DNA of 64,000 bases from Polychytrium aggregatum (lineage: Eukaryota; Chytridiomycota; Chytridiomycetes; Polychytriales): NCBI RefSeq assembly GCF_025602895.1, contig NW_026516269.1, positions 62,001 to 126,000 of the forward strand. The letters run 5' to 3'. Position 1 is the first letter of the stretch, and each line of letters begins with the position of its first letter. The position numbers were made by a program, and so were the translations under genes. The notes under the pieces were generated by a model. It made no database searches and had not been told where the DNA came from. It saw only the letters and a program-made list of their open reading frames with translations. Shown here in pieces: positions 1-12,397 of the stretch.

Positions 1-380
1 TTCAGCGGCGTTCAGTACCGACTCTCCCAGCTCTTTCCAGTTCTGGAGTCCCAAGATGTCGCCCGCACAATCGTGTCCGTCCTGGAGTCGAACCGCAGCC
101 AGGATGTCGTCTTGCCCTTCATCTTCAACTTTATGCCGCTCATGCGAGCGTTTCCGATCGAAATCACTGATCTGGCCACAACGGTGAGCCCAGCTCTGAT
201 TCACTTGGCCATCGCCGTGCTTATTCCATCCACATGTCGCATCGTCAAAGCACCCGCTGTCGACACCACGCACCCACACATGCTAACGCTAAGCACTCAT
301 ATGTGCTGTCTATCCAATCGCCTCGATGCCAGCTTCTGGGGGCAAACGAAAACATGAAGCAGCACCGCAAACAGAGATAG
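1..380 (+). CDS. 3' end of an unidentified protein (partial, two exons)
   Basis: Reading frame 1 is open from the window edge to 183, followed by a GTGAGC donor at 184. A branch-like GCTAAC lies near 281 and the acceptor CAG ends at 332. Exon 2 (333-380) continues in phase for 15 codons (LLGANENMKQHRKQR) to a TAG stop at 378-380. The visible part is about 76 residues, hydrophobic in the middle (VLPFIFNFMPLMRAF) with a basic tail. I do not recognise the family. It is convergent with the next gene, whose stop lies 165 bp further on. The intron is supported by phase and a good branch site, but no homologous protein was available to confirm it. Confidence 0.5.
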
Positions 381-544
381 CTGCCGAACAAGCTTTGCTC
401 CATGTTAGACAGATTTCTCTCCTTGAGGCATGTTCATGGCCGGATTCCCATCTGGATGCAAAGTGGGCCGAGTCAATAGAGTCAATCTCGAGACAAGATG
501 GTCCAGTATTGCACTGCACTTCACCTTCGCTGAGGTGACGCTGG

Positions 545-3500
545 CTACGGGTTGCTCAGCCCTGAGCGTGCAGGGCTGGGACTCTCGTTGATTCGGAGTC
601 GACTTGGAACCAAATCGCCCGATCTGTTGTCCGCGCTATCCGATTGCTTCTCGATGCTATCGCTGAAGGCATCGATGGCGCCGATATCGTGGAACACGGC
701 CCGTCTCGCTACTGGGGTAATGCTGGGAGCATTGATTGCCTCGTTGGACCCTTGCCGTTCCTTCTCCGGCGACTCGGCATCATCGGCCTTTTGCTCGCTT
801 TGCTCCTCGGCCAGGTCGAGGTTTGCAAGCTCCTGTGCGTTCTCATCGCCTTTGTCGGCACGGCCTGCTTCGAGATAGTCTGCTATCTCCGGGATGCTGA
901 TAAGTGCCTTGGGCGGAATCATGAACTGGTGGATGCAGCCAGGCCAAAGCAGTTACTCATACGAAATAATCGCAGTGGCAGCATGCTGTCAACGCCAACA
1001 GTCACAGCAGCCTGTGCAGGCACAGAAGAAACACAAGCATGGATGCCGATGGAACAACGAAAGCGCTGCTGGCACATATGCTTTTGGCCATATCCCAGCG
1101 ACCTACCAGCATTCGCCTGCGGGTGCGCGAAATAAATCGGTGCATTATAAAATGGATCAGTGCGGACCCCAAGCGTTCCAAGAAATTGGGGTCAAAGACC
1201 CGATGATCAGTGCTCTCGGTCCCAACAGCTGCTTAGCTCATGTACAGCGCATTTCCGACTCGCAGCCACTTGCCTGGCTCGCTTGGCACTGGCCTCGAGA
1301 TTTCTCAGATACTTGGGCATGAGGTAAAACGTCATGAATAAGAAAAATACCGTTGAAATGCCGAATGAGGCGTTGCAGAAGGCGTATGCGAATTCTATGA
1401 CCGGCGTGATGTTGTCGCTCAGAATGGTGGCCGCCTGTTCGGATGGGTGGCCAGAGACGGACCATCAAGGCAGGATTCAATAAGCACGTTCATCGCAAAG
1501 ACACTCCATGAATGTAACATCTGTCAAATTAGATGAGGACAAACAGCCGTCGCTGCGGCGATATATCCATAGAGACAGCGATTGATATCGCGGAGCGTGC
1601 AGCCATCCAGCCACGCAGATCAAAGCCGAGCAACTCGGCCGCCATGCAGACACCATGAGAAAGTGCATGTCCACAACCTCTGCGAACAGACTGCCCCAAG
1701 GCCTTGTATACCTGATCCAGATCCGAAAGCAGGATGCCGTCTGGACTGTCCATGAGGGCCTGCAGCTGGATATATACGGGCGACAATGTCGTGTTGATCC
1801 CATTCACTCGCGGCGGCTCTTGCGTGATCAAGATTGCCAAAGTTGATGCGAACTGCAGCAAGTAGTCCAGGGATCCGCACGCCTCGATCGGACCCAGGCA
1901 TTTGCTGTTGTACTCCAGATCATCCAGCGCAGGGATCCGTCCCTTGAAGCCGCTCAGTCCTAACGAGGCGTTTCCAGTCTGGAGACCCTCATTGATGAAG
2001 AAAAGCTCCTCGGCAACCATTTTCATGAGCTGAACAGTGCTTGGGTAGTTGAGGGAGTTGGTGTCGTTTCTCATTAGCTCCTGCGACTGCGAGAGCAAAA
2101 GCCATGCGTCTAAGACAGACGAAGTCAAATGAACCCAGCGTTATGATCGGATTAGTCATTGGGCCGAGGCAGGTTAGTTCATCGCTCTGTCACTCGCTCC
2201 CTTGGCTTGTATAATGACCAAACGAGTGCTTGACAAAGGTGCCTCAAGTACTCGGCACCGACACTGACATCGACTCGATGAGCGGAATGGGTAAGGCGGT
2301 GGAAAGTTACACACAACATGACTTACAGCCAGAACGGATGGTCGCATATCGCTCTTCCACAGCAAGCTGGACCAGAGTGCTGTTTGCCAGCGACAACAGA
2401 TACAGCGAGATCCCCGTGATGATTGCAAAAGTCAAGAGCGACGCGACATAGGAGATCCCGACGGCCTTCAGGCGAAGAGGCATCTGCTTTTCGAAGGCCT
2501 TGAGGCTCTCTCTCGTCTGGTAATTTACCGCGGTCTTGGACTCTCGCTTGACGATCGCTGTGGAAAACCGACCTTTTTTGGAAATCTCCTTGTTCTTGAG
2601 CTTTTGTATAATGTGGTCGATGACTGAGTCGGGCACTCTGAAGAACAGCTCGCTCGAGATGCGAAAGTCGCGGCTCACTTTGTAGAAGAACGGCACAAAG
2701 ATGAAGAGACAGAGAAGCAGCGGCACGGCTCCGCAAGCGATGGCGCTGATGATGGCAAGGTAGAAGCGCTTGTTGTTGCTATCGCTCTGCATTTCCGACT
2801 ACATATGTGAAGCACATCAATGGTGAGAGGGTGCGGTGGGTTTTCGCCGATTGTGCAGCCGTAATCCTGAATGAGCGCATCAAGCCGTGTCGTCATGCAG
2901 CACACGGTTCAATCGGCTACCTGGTAGGCGTTCGCGACGTTTAGCAGTCCATAAAACACAGTCATTGGTCCATTCTGGATCACAAACTTCCAGTACGGAA
3001 GGACATTGACGGGAGTTTGATTGTACGTGGCAATGTTGTATAGCGATTCTGAATACAGAAAGATGGCTTCGCGGAGGTTCGAATTGACGACCTGGCCTGT
3101 AAAGCCCAGTCCCGGGGAGTAGTTGACGATGCCGAGATTGGGTGCTGATCGCGGAAAAACGTTGAGAATGTGCGTCGTTTGGGTCAGGGATCTTGCAAGA
3201 GAATGCCATTGCGGTGCACGCGGCTATTCCGCCACGGGCAGGGCAAAGACTATTCATCAAGGTCATTGGCACGGCGTTTTTTGATAGCCGTTTTCAAGTT
3301 TGCAATAGCACAGTCCACGTTACGGAGCATATCACTGGCTCCTGCCAGGAATCGACCATCCTTTGGGGCAGCAGGTCACACACGCTACTTACTGTTCCAG
3401 GCAGCATCGATCGCTGCAGAGCTGAGCGACGTATCCTTGAGGAATGCAGTCGCCGACGAGGATATGTTTGAGGATATCTCAATCAACTGACTCCTGGTGA

Positions 3501-6500
3501 ACGATATGCTGTGTGGAAACATGGCGGGGTACTGTTGGATCCACTCGAGACCCCTGGCCCAGTACACCGCTTCTTGGGCAAGCGAGCGCAGTCCAAGGCT
3601 CTCCATAAACGCCACCTTTTGGTTGACGACGGTGTTGACAAAGATCGGAAATGCCACCGCAAACATGGCAATGCTGCACATGAACAGAAAAACCAGCGAG
3701 CTGTACACCGAGATACGGAGGCCGTTGATAATGCGAGCTGCCGCCTGGTTTGTATTTCCACTGCCTTGGCCAATCGAAAACCTGCAAAAGCACCAGCACC
3801 GGTAAGCCGCTATCGTATCGCCGTATGGGGGGCTGCGGTCGATGGATGCATGGCGTCGCACTAGCGTCAATCGATTCCACCCACATGTGGCTAAGGTAGT
3901 CAAAGTCCACGTCGGCTTTGCTCTCGGTCAGGCTGAATGTGCTGTTCACGGTGCTGGCCGGGGACGCGACCGACTGCTGAGCGTTGAAAGATTTGGACTG
4001 AATCGACTCATGCTTCATACGGCGCTTCCTTTGCTGTGAGGCCTCGAGGAACTCTGCATGGCTTTCGACCTTGGCAGCGAGCGCTGGCTCGAAGCTCACG
4101 TGGCGCAAGAAGTTTGAAAATGCCTTCAGCACCTTGATGGACTGTGGAAATGCCTGCGTGAGGCGCTGGATGGGGAGATAGGGAATGAGCAGCCGCGTTG
4201 ACAAGCGGGCGAACGCTTTGTACGATAGCTACGCTAGATACGACTCATGGCTCCTGGCTTATGGCGTATGACTCATGGCTCCTGGCTTATGGCGTATGGC
4301 TTATGGTTCATGGCTTATGGCTTATGGCTTATGGTTCATGGCTTATGGCTTATGGTTTCGCTCCCACCTTGTAGTATCCTCGAGCTGCCTCTTCGTGTGT
4401 CTCCACATTGTCCAGGATACTCATAAGCATTCGTAGGTCGTAGTTTTGTCGCTGGACCTGCTGCCAGAACATTAGAGCATTCTTCACAGCTTTCTCTTCG
4501 TGGTGCTTGGCGGAGGACATGTCGTGTCGGAACTGAACAGCCTGGATGATATCTATGGAGCGCATATGTACAGCCACGTGGATGGTGAGTAATCGTTGCA
4601 AATGCGACCATCTGAGGCTCGAGTCCACCAACCTTTGACACCCTCGGACTCGGAGAGCGTGGCTTGGTCGTACTGGGCGTGGTTTATAAGTATAGCGGAT
4701 CAGTTTAGAGTTGCGCATCCCTGCCAATAGATGAGCCGAAACAGGGCGCTGGATTGTGGCTGAATCGTCCTCTCACCTCCCTACACAGTGTCGGCCCATG
4801 TGAAATGAGTTGTCAGCCATCTCGAGGACAACGCGGAGCCATGTGCATGGTCAAGTGCGGGAACAGTGCGCTATCAAGCGCGAGGACAATCCATCATGAT
4901 CGCCGACGCTACATACCATTTTTTGAAGAGAAAGAACAGGCAAAACTCAGTGTCAGCCGTTGGCTCCATGAGCAGCGCCTGCTGAACCAACTGGAGCATT
5001 TGAGTCGTAGAAAGTTCACAAAGTTTGGAGCGTGCATAGATATTGTGGTGGACACAGTGGTTTGAGCAGCACAATTGATGGAACGGGTGTAGTTTGGTTA
5101 GAGTGACCGGGGCGACATGCGAACGACATGGTGGACGGCCTTGTGTTGGTCGGGGTCGATTGCGCCAAGAGCCAGAAATACTTACATCCTTGGCCATGTG
5201 CGCTGTAGGCATGGTAAAGTGGCCCGACAGAGCCTCTGTCTCGAACGTGAGTAGCAGCGAGAGCCTCGACATCAGCCACGCGCTCTTTGGAAACCGCTTT
5301 ATTCCCATCAACAGCATGTGTGCTGCAAGCACTTTAGCTTCATCCGATCCAAGGAGCTCGATGCCCTGGAATTTGAAGAAGCGGAGGCTGTGCTCGCGCA
5401 GGATTCGACGGAGGTACTTTGAGCCTCGGCTCTCAAACGTTCCAGAGAGTGACTCGAGACTGTCGTTCTTGCTCGGCTCTCTCTCCTTTGCCGTGACAAT
5501 GAGAAGAATCCTGGTGGCGAGCTCCAGGCCCAGTGGGGTCCAGTAGCTCGCAACCGCGGCCCTGAGAGTTTGTCTCAGACGCTTGGTACATCCGACTTCG
5601 TCGCAAACTTCATCTTCGGTATCCTTGTTTTTGAGTAGCGCAGTCAGCGTGTCGAGGTTGTCTGGAACTAGATAGAGCAGGCGCACACGCAACAACTGCG
5701 CGCTAAGAAGCCCAGCAAAAGGCATTGTCGCTATGATCCAGAAGATGGCCGTGGAAGGAGCCGATGTGTTTGACCAGGCAACGATGGCCGACGCCAGGGA
5801 TCCATAGACGTGGGAGCCTGTGCACAAGTACGAGTTGGGCATTCATGTTCATTTTCAGTGCGACCGAGACCTGTGTCATCCTCGCGCCTATTCCCTCGCA
5901 CTCTGGCATCTGCCAAAGCCCAGACCGGCCTACCGGTGACTATCGTCTTTCCGATGTTGCTGACAAGCGATGAGTATGGCGGATAGATAATGATCATGAA
6001 CAGGATCGAGAGATTGCCCAAGAGAAGGACACATGTCGCGGCCCAGGTGGGGACGATGGAGAACGCCAGCGAGATGAATGTTCGAATGATGACCTCGGAG
6101 AAGTCGACTCGAGGCGCATTTCGAGCACAGAAGCTCAGCGAGGGATTCTCACGCGCCGAGAACAGCACGGAGAGCGTCACGAAGATGGGTGTCAAGAAGA
6201 GAATCAAGCACACGGTCGAGGTAGCGACCTGCACAATGAGGTAGGGGTCGATCACAGTGTGCTCGGGCAAAGTAGCGTTGTTATTTGCAGCCGAGTAGCT
6301 GACAAAGGCCGATATGATGCGATAGTACGGCTCGAACAGATGCTCCTGAAGCCAAGCGATTTATGGACACATCAGCCTCGTTTTATGTGCAGGTCAAGCA
6401 GCTGCAGTCCGATCGAGTGGCTCTGAACGTACCGCCACGGGAAAGAACAAAACGGTTGCGAGGAAGCCGAGCTGGAGAAGACGTGGCGACAGGACAGCCA

Positions 6501-7782
6501 GGATGAGCGATCGCTGTGCGCTCTATACCAGATTGACATGCACTCGAGATCACCGCCTCGTGCCGGCGCGCGCTCAATATGCTTGATAACGAGCCACATC
6601 CTGTGCAGAGTACCCAAAACAGCATTGCGCTTCGTTGCGCAGAGATATCAACGTACCTGATATCGGGTGATAGCCAGGACCAAGTGAGAAGAGATGCCTG
6701 TTGGGCTGCGAATCTGGTACATCAACACAAAAATGTTGATGGCAAACCAAACGGATATAGCCACGCATGTCCAATAGAGAGCCTCCAAGTCGAATGGAAC
6801 TGCGTGCGTGGTGCGATGAAATGTCGGTGGGATGGGCCGAGTCAGCAACGATGTTTGCTCGTCCTTTGATGTTGCGCTCTCCTGAGCTTCAAACCATCCC
6901 AAACCATCCCACTCTGGACAAACCCGATTTGCTTACTCAAAAAGTAATGCAGGACTGTTTGCAACGCAGGTTGGTTCCATGGACTACATATCGGTAAAGA
7001 CATCAGAGCACTGGCCAAGCCCTGGTGCGAGACACACGGCGAAGCAAAAGTAGATGACCAACGCAGCGGGCGCATGGCTTGCGCATTGCATGAGTGCAGC
7101 ACAATCTAATGTCCCTACATTGACGGATGAAAGATAAATCTGACGATAGAGATAATTTCCGGTCAACTTTGTGCGAAGGCTCGGATATCCAAGCGGTGAG
7201 AATGAATTCGAGATGCATCGTCACCGAGCCGCCGTGGCTAGTACTGCCAGACTCACCCCAGATTCTGGATCGCGTCAAAGAGAAAGCCGCATCCCAGTAG
7301 ATTTTCGATGATGCGATTATCTGAGCACGGGCGGGAGAGGAAGAATGACCCCAAACGATGGCATCAGCAAGGCGGCTCTGAGATTTGGTCTCGCTCCTCT
7401 CTCGACACCCTGCGATTATTCTCCGTTTGTCTGGCAACTGAATCGACTCGCCATCGTTGCACCTGTTGTGAGAAGATAGACCAAATCAAAGGTCACGTTG
7501 CGAAACGACGAGCGCTTTCGCATATCGAACAGAGTAGCCCTCGGCGCTGATACGGGTGCTGGGTGTGGGAGCGCTGGTAGATGTCGCTTTCTGAGAAGAC
7601 GAAAGGAGGGGACGACAGCAACGGAATAATTCTCCGCGAAGGAGGGAAAACGATCCCGATGACGGCTCTGGAGCCGATTGCCAGATACTCGAGCTGCTAT
7701 CAGACCGGCCGCCTTCGATTCCACTCACACTGCCTCTGAGAAGTCGATAGGGGGTGGCCTTCCGGACTGATTGAGTGGGCAT
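545..7782 (-). CDS. TmcB/TmcC-like multipass membrane protein with helical (TPR-like) repeats
   Basis: Many minus-strand exons read as one long protein. The Ser-rich N-terminus (candidate ATG at 7782) is followed by several transmembrane stretches (about 7300-5700). A soluble helical region follows: one exon (about 5700-5200) has FPKSAWLMSRLSLLL, and the next (about 4570-4375) has an HEEKAVKNALMFWQQ helix, then FPQSIKVLKAFSNFLRHV near 4130. This run of an HxxAL..FW helix followed by a FPxSxKVLRxxxxFL helix is what I know from the tiny-macrocysts B/C family shared by Dictyostelium and chytrids. C-terminal to it are further TM pairs with long loops (about 3700, 2760-2400, 1440-1300) and a cytoplasmic tail with IPPKALISIPEIADYLE, ending at a stop at 545. 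Exon borders are only partly resolved and the N-terminal exons are uncertain. The molecular role is unknown; sensory or developmental signalling at the plasma membrane is inference. Confidence 0.55.
4243..4354. repeat. Minisatellite of ATGGCTTATGG-type units in an intron
   Basis: A run of degenerate units (ACTCATGGCTCCTGGCTTATGGCGT twice, then GGCTTATGG and GGTTCATGG units) occupies about 112 bp between two exons of the TmcB-like gene. It carries no conserved coding frame and is probably intronic. Confidence 0.75.
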
Positions 7783-8345
7783 GACATCACCCCAAGCAAG
7801 ACTACACCAGGAGCGAGTAGTTTGTGCGGATCAGAGAGGGACAGCCTCCAGCGGTGTGTCGAGTCCCTCTGATTCGCCAGCGAGCTTGCATCATACTTTT
7901 CAAACAACACTGTTTGCAGCACTCCTCGACTTTGTGCACCACCTCTTCGGAACAGGTATACTCTCGAGGATCGACTGTGGACAAGAATGATACATTGGTT
8001 ACTGCCTCAGGCGCAGCATAGTCGTGGGACAGTGTCAGTTCCCTCTGCTGCAAATCACGAGCCTGAAGCCCGATGGTCTGCAGGCCGCATGATCCCAGCC
8101 ATGAGACCGCTTCCTGTCTTGGGTATCTATCCCTTGCCCTGTCGCCATGAGATGGATATCCGTTGTATCTGTGTATGTATTCCCACCCAACCCCACCGCC
8201 AAAAAACAGTAACATTCGAAAGTGAGAGCGGTCTGCTCTGCTTGACTTTTCGAATGCTGAAACAACCCAGTATCCAATATGGAGCAATGCTCGGATCTGA
8301 TTCGCGACAAAGGAAGGCAGACTCCTTCTCTCGAGTCGCATTTGT
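7783..8345. other. Intergenic region without a recognisable gene
   Basis: It lies between the candidate start of the TmcB-like gene and the stop of the proline-rich protein gene, both on the minus strand. Open frames of 60-186 codons exist but show no domain or membrane pattern. It presumably holds the promoter of the TmcB-like gene, and an undetected 5' exon of that gene cannot be excluded. Confidence 0.4.
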
Positions 8346-11083
8346 TCAGCGAGATACGCCATAGTCTTGTGCGCTGATAAACTGATCCCGCGACCTGTAG
8401 GAGCGAGGAGAGTGGATCATTGGCGAGACCGGAGGCCGTGGCAGGAGCTGGTCCGAGGAAGATTTGATGGCAAGTAAACTAGGAGAGCTGTGTGTGAGAT
8501 AAGCGGGACAAGGGAGTTCGTCCGGCACGGCTCCTCGACCGATTCGGGGCAGCAGGGGTAATGGCGGCGGTGGTGGCGGCGGTTTGATCTTTCGAGCGTA
8601 TGGCGGCAGCGGGGGCGCCGTTGGTGGTGGGCTCGGTGCCAGAGAGGCCGGGGATGATGGCACCAAGCCCGTCTGCTCGCCTTGGCTCGCTGTATCTGCG
8701 CATGGGTCTGCAGGAATGCGGGGCGGGGAGTTGGCAAAGGGAAGGAGGATATCCTCGTTTCGGTAGTGAGGATTCACTGGAGGAGGAGGAGGTGGTGGTG
8801 GCGACGGTACCGTCGGGCTCGGCACGAGCAGAGGCGAGCAACTTTGCACAGGGCGAACAGGTCGGGCTTCCATTGGTGATCGACCAGAGGCCACCTGTGT
8901 TGCTCGATGGCTCTGGTTCGCAGGGCTTTGTGGCGACGGCATGGAACAGGCTGCAGGGGGCTGTGTGAACCCGGTGCGGAAGGACAGCAGATGACCGACA
9001 CCGGCCAACGGCGATGCGACCGACCCGAAGATAGGGCTGTCCGAGCGGTACGGAAGTGTCGCACTGTTTTCCACACGACCCTGGTTGTTGCTGGGTTGAG
9101 CGAACTGGGTATTGGGTTGTCCGCTTCCACTCGTTGTTGGAGTGTGGCCCGGGCACTCAGAGTTGTTGGGTCGCCCAGGACTTTCGCCATGCCGTGTGCC
9201 TGAAGTGGTGCACTCGAGTATCTGCTGTTTCATCTCGGTGTATACTTTTGCGAGCCGGCGAGAGTAGTCCCCCATCTCCCTCAAATATGCAAGTATGGCC
9301 TGGGGCAGCGCATTTCTTCGGAAGATGCGGTTGTCGTTGACAGTGCGCTGAAGCCGGTAGCGGGCACGGTCGAGGTCGTGAAGCTTCTTGGCCAGTGCGA
9401 GCTGTCGCTTGCTGGTGACGACTGGGGCCGTTGCTGGAGCATTTGTCGACGGGTGGATGCGGCGAGACGCCTTTGTTGCAGAGGCACCGACGACCGAAAG
9501 TGCCCGGAAATGATGAGTGACCGAGAGCTCTCGGGTGTGGACCTGAAGGAGCGTCATGGCGATCCGACCAAGGCAGGAGTGAATCCGAGACTTTGACTGG
9601 CAGAGCTGAGTGATGGGGTGGGGTGATGTTGGCGACTCCTCTATCCCGAACTGGTGCGCAAGCTGCTTTGAATGGCCGTGCCAGCTCAGCAAGATCCGAA
9701 GGTATAGTGGGAGGATGTCCGGATTTAGAGCTGGGCTCGCGGGTGGAAGCGCCAGGCCTGCGCTAGCAAGGGCAGTACTCGAAGTTGGTGAGGAACATGA
9801 AGGTCGCTTTGATGCTTGGAAGAGCTGCGTGGGATTCAGTGCGGGATCGGTGTGTGAAAGATTGAGGACACAGCAAGGGCGATGTTGTGAGCCAAGGTTC
9901 CCAGGCCGGTGTCGTGGGATATAGACGGCCATGCGATGCGGGAAGAATGCAGAGCAGTTGGCCATGCAAGCCCGGCCAAGCATATTCAGCAAACGAGACA
10001 CACAACCCACCTCCCACTCCGAGCCCCACCACCCAAGCAGATGCTCGGTATGGCGGAATTCTGATTCGAGGCACTCATTCCACAGCTCCAGGAGTCGGCT
10101 CACGACGGGTGGGAGCTTGCTCAGGGCCTTGAATCGGGGCTGGCTTGGTCCCGACAACGAGACCTCGGCCGCTCCTTCGGACGATAGCAGCTCGAGTGAA
10201 TTTTCGCCCAAGGTCGAGACGTAATCCGGCGGCAGCTGCGCGGAGGTGTAGTCCTCGAGCACTGCTGCGGTCTTGGAAAAGATATGGGCGAGCTTTTCCC
10301 ACATCTCGGTGCGACTTTCGCAGAGCGTCGTCAGGAGCAGCAGCGCCGGTCCCTGTTTCTGATGGATGGATTTTTCGGCTTCGAGGCCGGCCAGCAGACA
10401 TGCGTCATCCCATGCCTTCTTGAGGCCAGAGATTCTCGAGGTCGAGTGATCCAGCAATGGAATCAGGCTCTCGCGCTCGTCCTCGCCGTCATCGAGTTTT
10501 GTATTGGTCTCGGCCGGGACCACTTGCGAAGCATTGCGGCCGCTCAGGGCTTTCTTGTATGCCTTCTTTGCTCGGGCTTCGTTCCTGGCTCGTGTGCAAA
10601 CTTCCAAAAATGCGAGGCGGAATACGGCCAGTTCGTCAAGGTAGATGTCAAAGACCTTGAGCATGGGAGCAGAGGCCGTCTGGACGTTGGTGGATAACAG
10701 GGACATGGACTTGAATGCGTCAATGAGCCCTTGATCACGTTCCTCCTGCCAGAAACGACGACGCAAGACACATCAATGGGCGAACAGGACACGCAGTGGC
10801 AGAGAGTTTGCGAAGGAACATGCAGGCCTTCCCGTCTCGCTCCGATACTGCGGCTGCCTACATAAGCCCATGTCAGCGCCGTCGAAACCAATTCCTCGAA
10901 TGTCGCGGCAAGTTTTTCCCACGATGATCGCCAGCGACGGCCCTCCTTGATGCAGCGAGACGCGAATTGTCGATCGGGACGGCAGAGTCCGGATGTGAGG
11001 GTGAGTGAGCTGCCGTTCTGGGTCAACAGGAGGGACGAAGCCGGCGCTGGAGCAGCCCGAGCAACCGACGAAGCACATCCCAT
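8346..11083 (-). CDS. MGC-start, proline-rich protein with helical N-terminal domain (BAR-like?)
   Basis: Two exons: 11083-10862 (74 codons) and 10745-8346 (800 codons), about 873 residues. The 116-nt intron has a GTAGGC donor and a TTTCTGGCAG acceptor and is in phase. The N-terminus MGCASSVARAAP fits an N-myristoylation/palmitoylation signal (Gly2, Cys3, Ser6). Residues about 45-330 are helical with heptad-like stretches, and a second helical segment contains the run AKKLHDLDRARYRLQRT. The last 200 residues carry two runs of 8 and 7 prolines typical of SH3/profilin ligands. By analogy this is a membrane-bound cortical adaptor, possibly BAR-fold, but the family is not identified. There is no FH2 domain, so it is not a formin. 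An unspliced intron may hide near 10030-9800, where the sequence becomes less helical. Confidence 0.6.
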
Positions 11084-11456
11084 CGTTCGCGGCGGAGGGA
11101 GCAACAGGGAGGCAGTGGTTGACGCTGAGCAAAGAGGACAACACAGGGGAGGCGAGGTGGGCGAGGATGGCTGATGGACTAGAAGCCAAAGGAATACCAT
11201 GCAGCGACTCGGGTTGGCGCCAGAAGAGAGCCGGCTCGACAAACGCTTCATGGCCGAGGTCTGGTTGTGATTGGGGGTGGTGTGATGATCGAGGGCAGCA
11301 ACGGTGGAAGGACCCATCTCGCATGCGGGGCCAAACTGATGCTGGAGAAATTGTGGTTGCCTCTCCTCCCACACAGCCTCCCCTGATAATTTCATCGGCT
11401 TATTGTAGGTACGACATTGCAGTATTGAAAGTATATCGGCATAGAGAAGAGGGACT

Positions 11457-11530
11457 GCAGGATGGCAAAGTCCACAGCCCCTTGCTGCTGCCGATGCAGG
11501 GCGATTGTGCCGAGCACCCATCTCGCATGC
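11457..11530. repeat. 74-bp direct repeat, copy 1 (partner at 15614-15687)
   Basis: The sequence beginning GCAGGATGGCAAAGTCCAC is almost identical to 15614-15687. In both places it abuts the 3' terminal repeat of a transposon derivative on the same strand. Repeat plus derivative therefore look like one duplicated unit of about 370 bp. Confidence 0.85.
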
Positions 11531-11823
11531 TGATTGTACAGGGGGAAATGGAATACTTGCCCATAACCCATATGTCAGCGGAGTCTGTGATGGCATGCAT
11601 CCAGATAATCTATATGCAACAATCAGATCACCTCCGAGTGAACACCACCGGTCGCTCTCCGGTCTCCACAATCGGCATGCACACTGGTCTCGGAGTGTCA
11701 GCGGTGAATGGTGCTCTTGGACACTGGCGAATGGTCATGGCCAGCGCGCGATGGCTATTGGGTAACAAAATATATGATCAATGGACAATAACTAGGGTGT
11801 CCCGTTTTTTATTGAATAGACTG
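11531..11823 (-). mobile_element. Internal-deletion derivative of the Fanzor/DD34E transposon (relic E)
   Basis: On the minus strand the 5' end is at 11823, next to a TA at 11824-11825. It reads CAGTCTATTCAATAAAAAAC then GGGACACCC, nearly the terminal repeat of the full element. The start of the transposase gene (ATGACCATTCGCCA) and a fragment of its helix-turn-helix (TCCAAGAGCACCATTCACCG) follow. The sequence then jumps to the last Fanzor codons (IVETGERPVVFTRR) near 11682-11630. The other end, near 11531, has a decayed terminal repeat, TGTACAGGGGGAAATGG. No coding capacity remains. Confidence 0.85.
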
Positions 11824-12397
11824 TAACAACTGACAGTGGCACATGGGGTCATGTAATGTGTAGACAGCAGAAATGATCGATGGGGGGATTGTTTTCTGAA
11901 GAAAGAGGGGCGGTACGAAAGAGTGGATCAAAAATCTAGCTTCCCAGGTGACGGATGTAGATCCGACTGGTGTCGCATTAGTGGGATGTGAGGGGGGGGG
12001 CAGAGAAAAGAATGGCAGATGCTTTCAAAGTTTGCCAGGACAACATGTAAAGCTGTTGTTGTGGCGGGGGGGGGAAGGATGTCTGAGATGGAGAAACGTG
12101 CGCGAGATGCTCCGACCGGTATGTCGGTGTTGTCGAGATTCTGAATGTTGCGATGGGAGCCAGAGGATTCAAGCCCAGCCGGTTGACAGAATCGGTGACA
12201 AGCATCCAGATAGAGGGTCGGGTGTCTAGAGGAGGGCGGCATCATGTGGAGGAATAAATATAAAATACATATGGATGGTACCGCAGTGGCGGAAAGGGGG
12301 GGGGTCGGTGCGTTCCTGGTTGAGGCTCGTTCAAGCATCCACAAAAGAACATGGCGAGCAAGTGCAGCTGGGCTTTGGAAGGCAGGGGCCATCCTGG
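11824..12397. other. Intergenic region, G-tract rich
   Basis: It lies between relic E and the stop of the PH-domain gene. It has several poly-G runs of 7 or more (near 11991, 12068 and 12296) and no convincing reading frame. It probably contains the 3' UTR of the PH-domain gene. Confidence 0.5.

Noticed and set aside
8346-9000. Poly-proline runs suggesting a formin FH1 region
   Set aside because: No FH2 domain lies before or after them; the protein ends shortly after.
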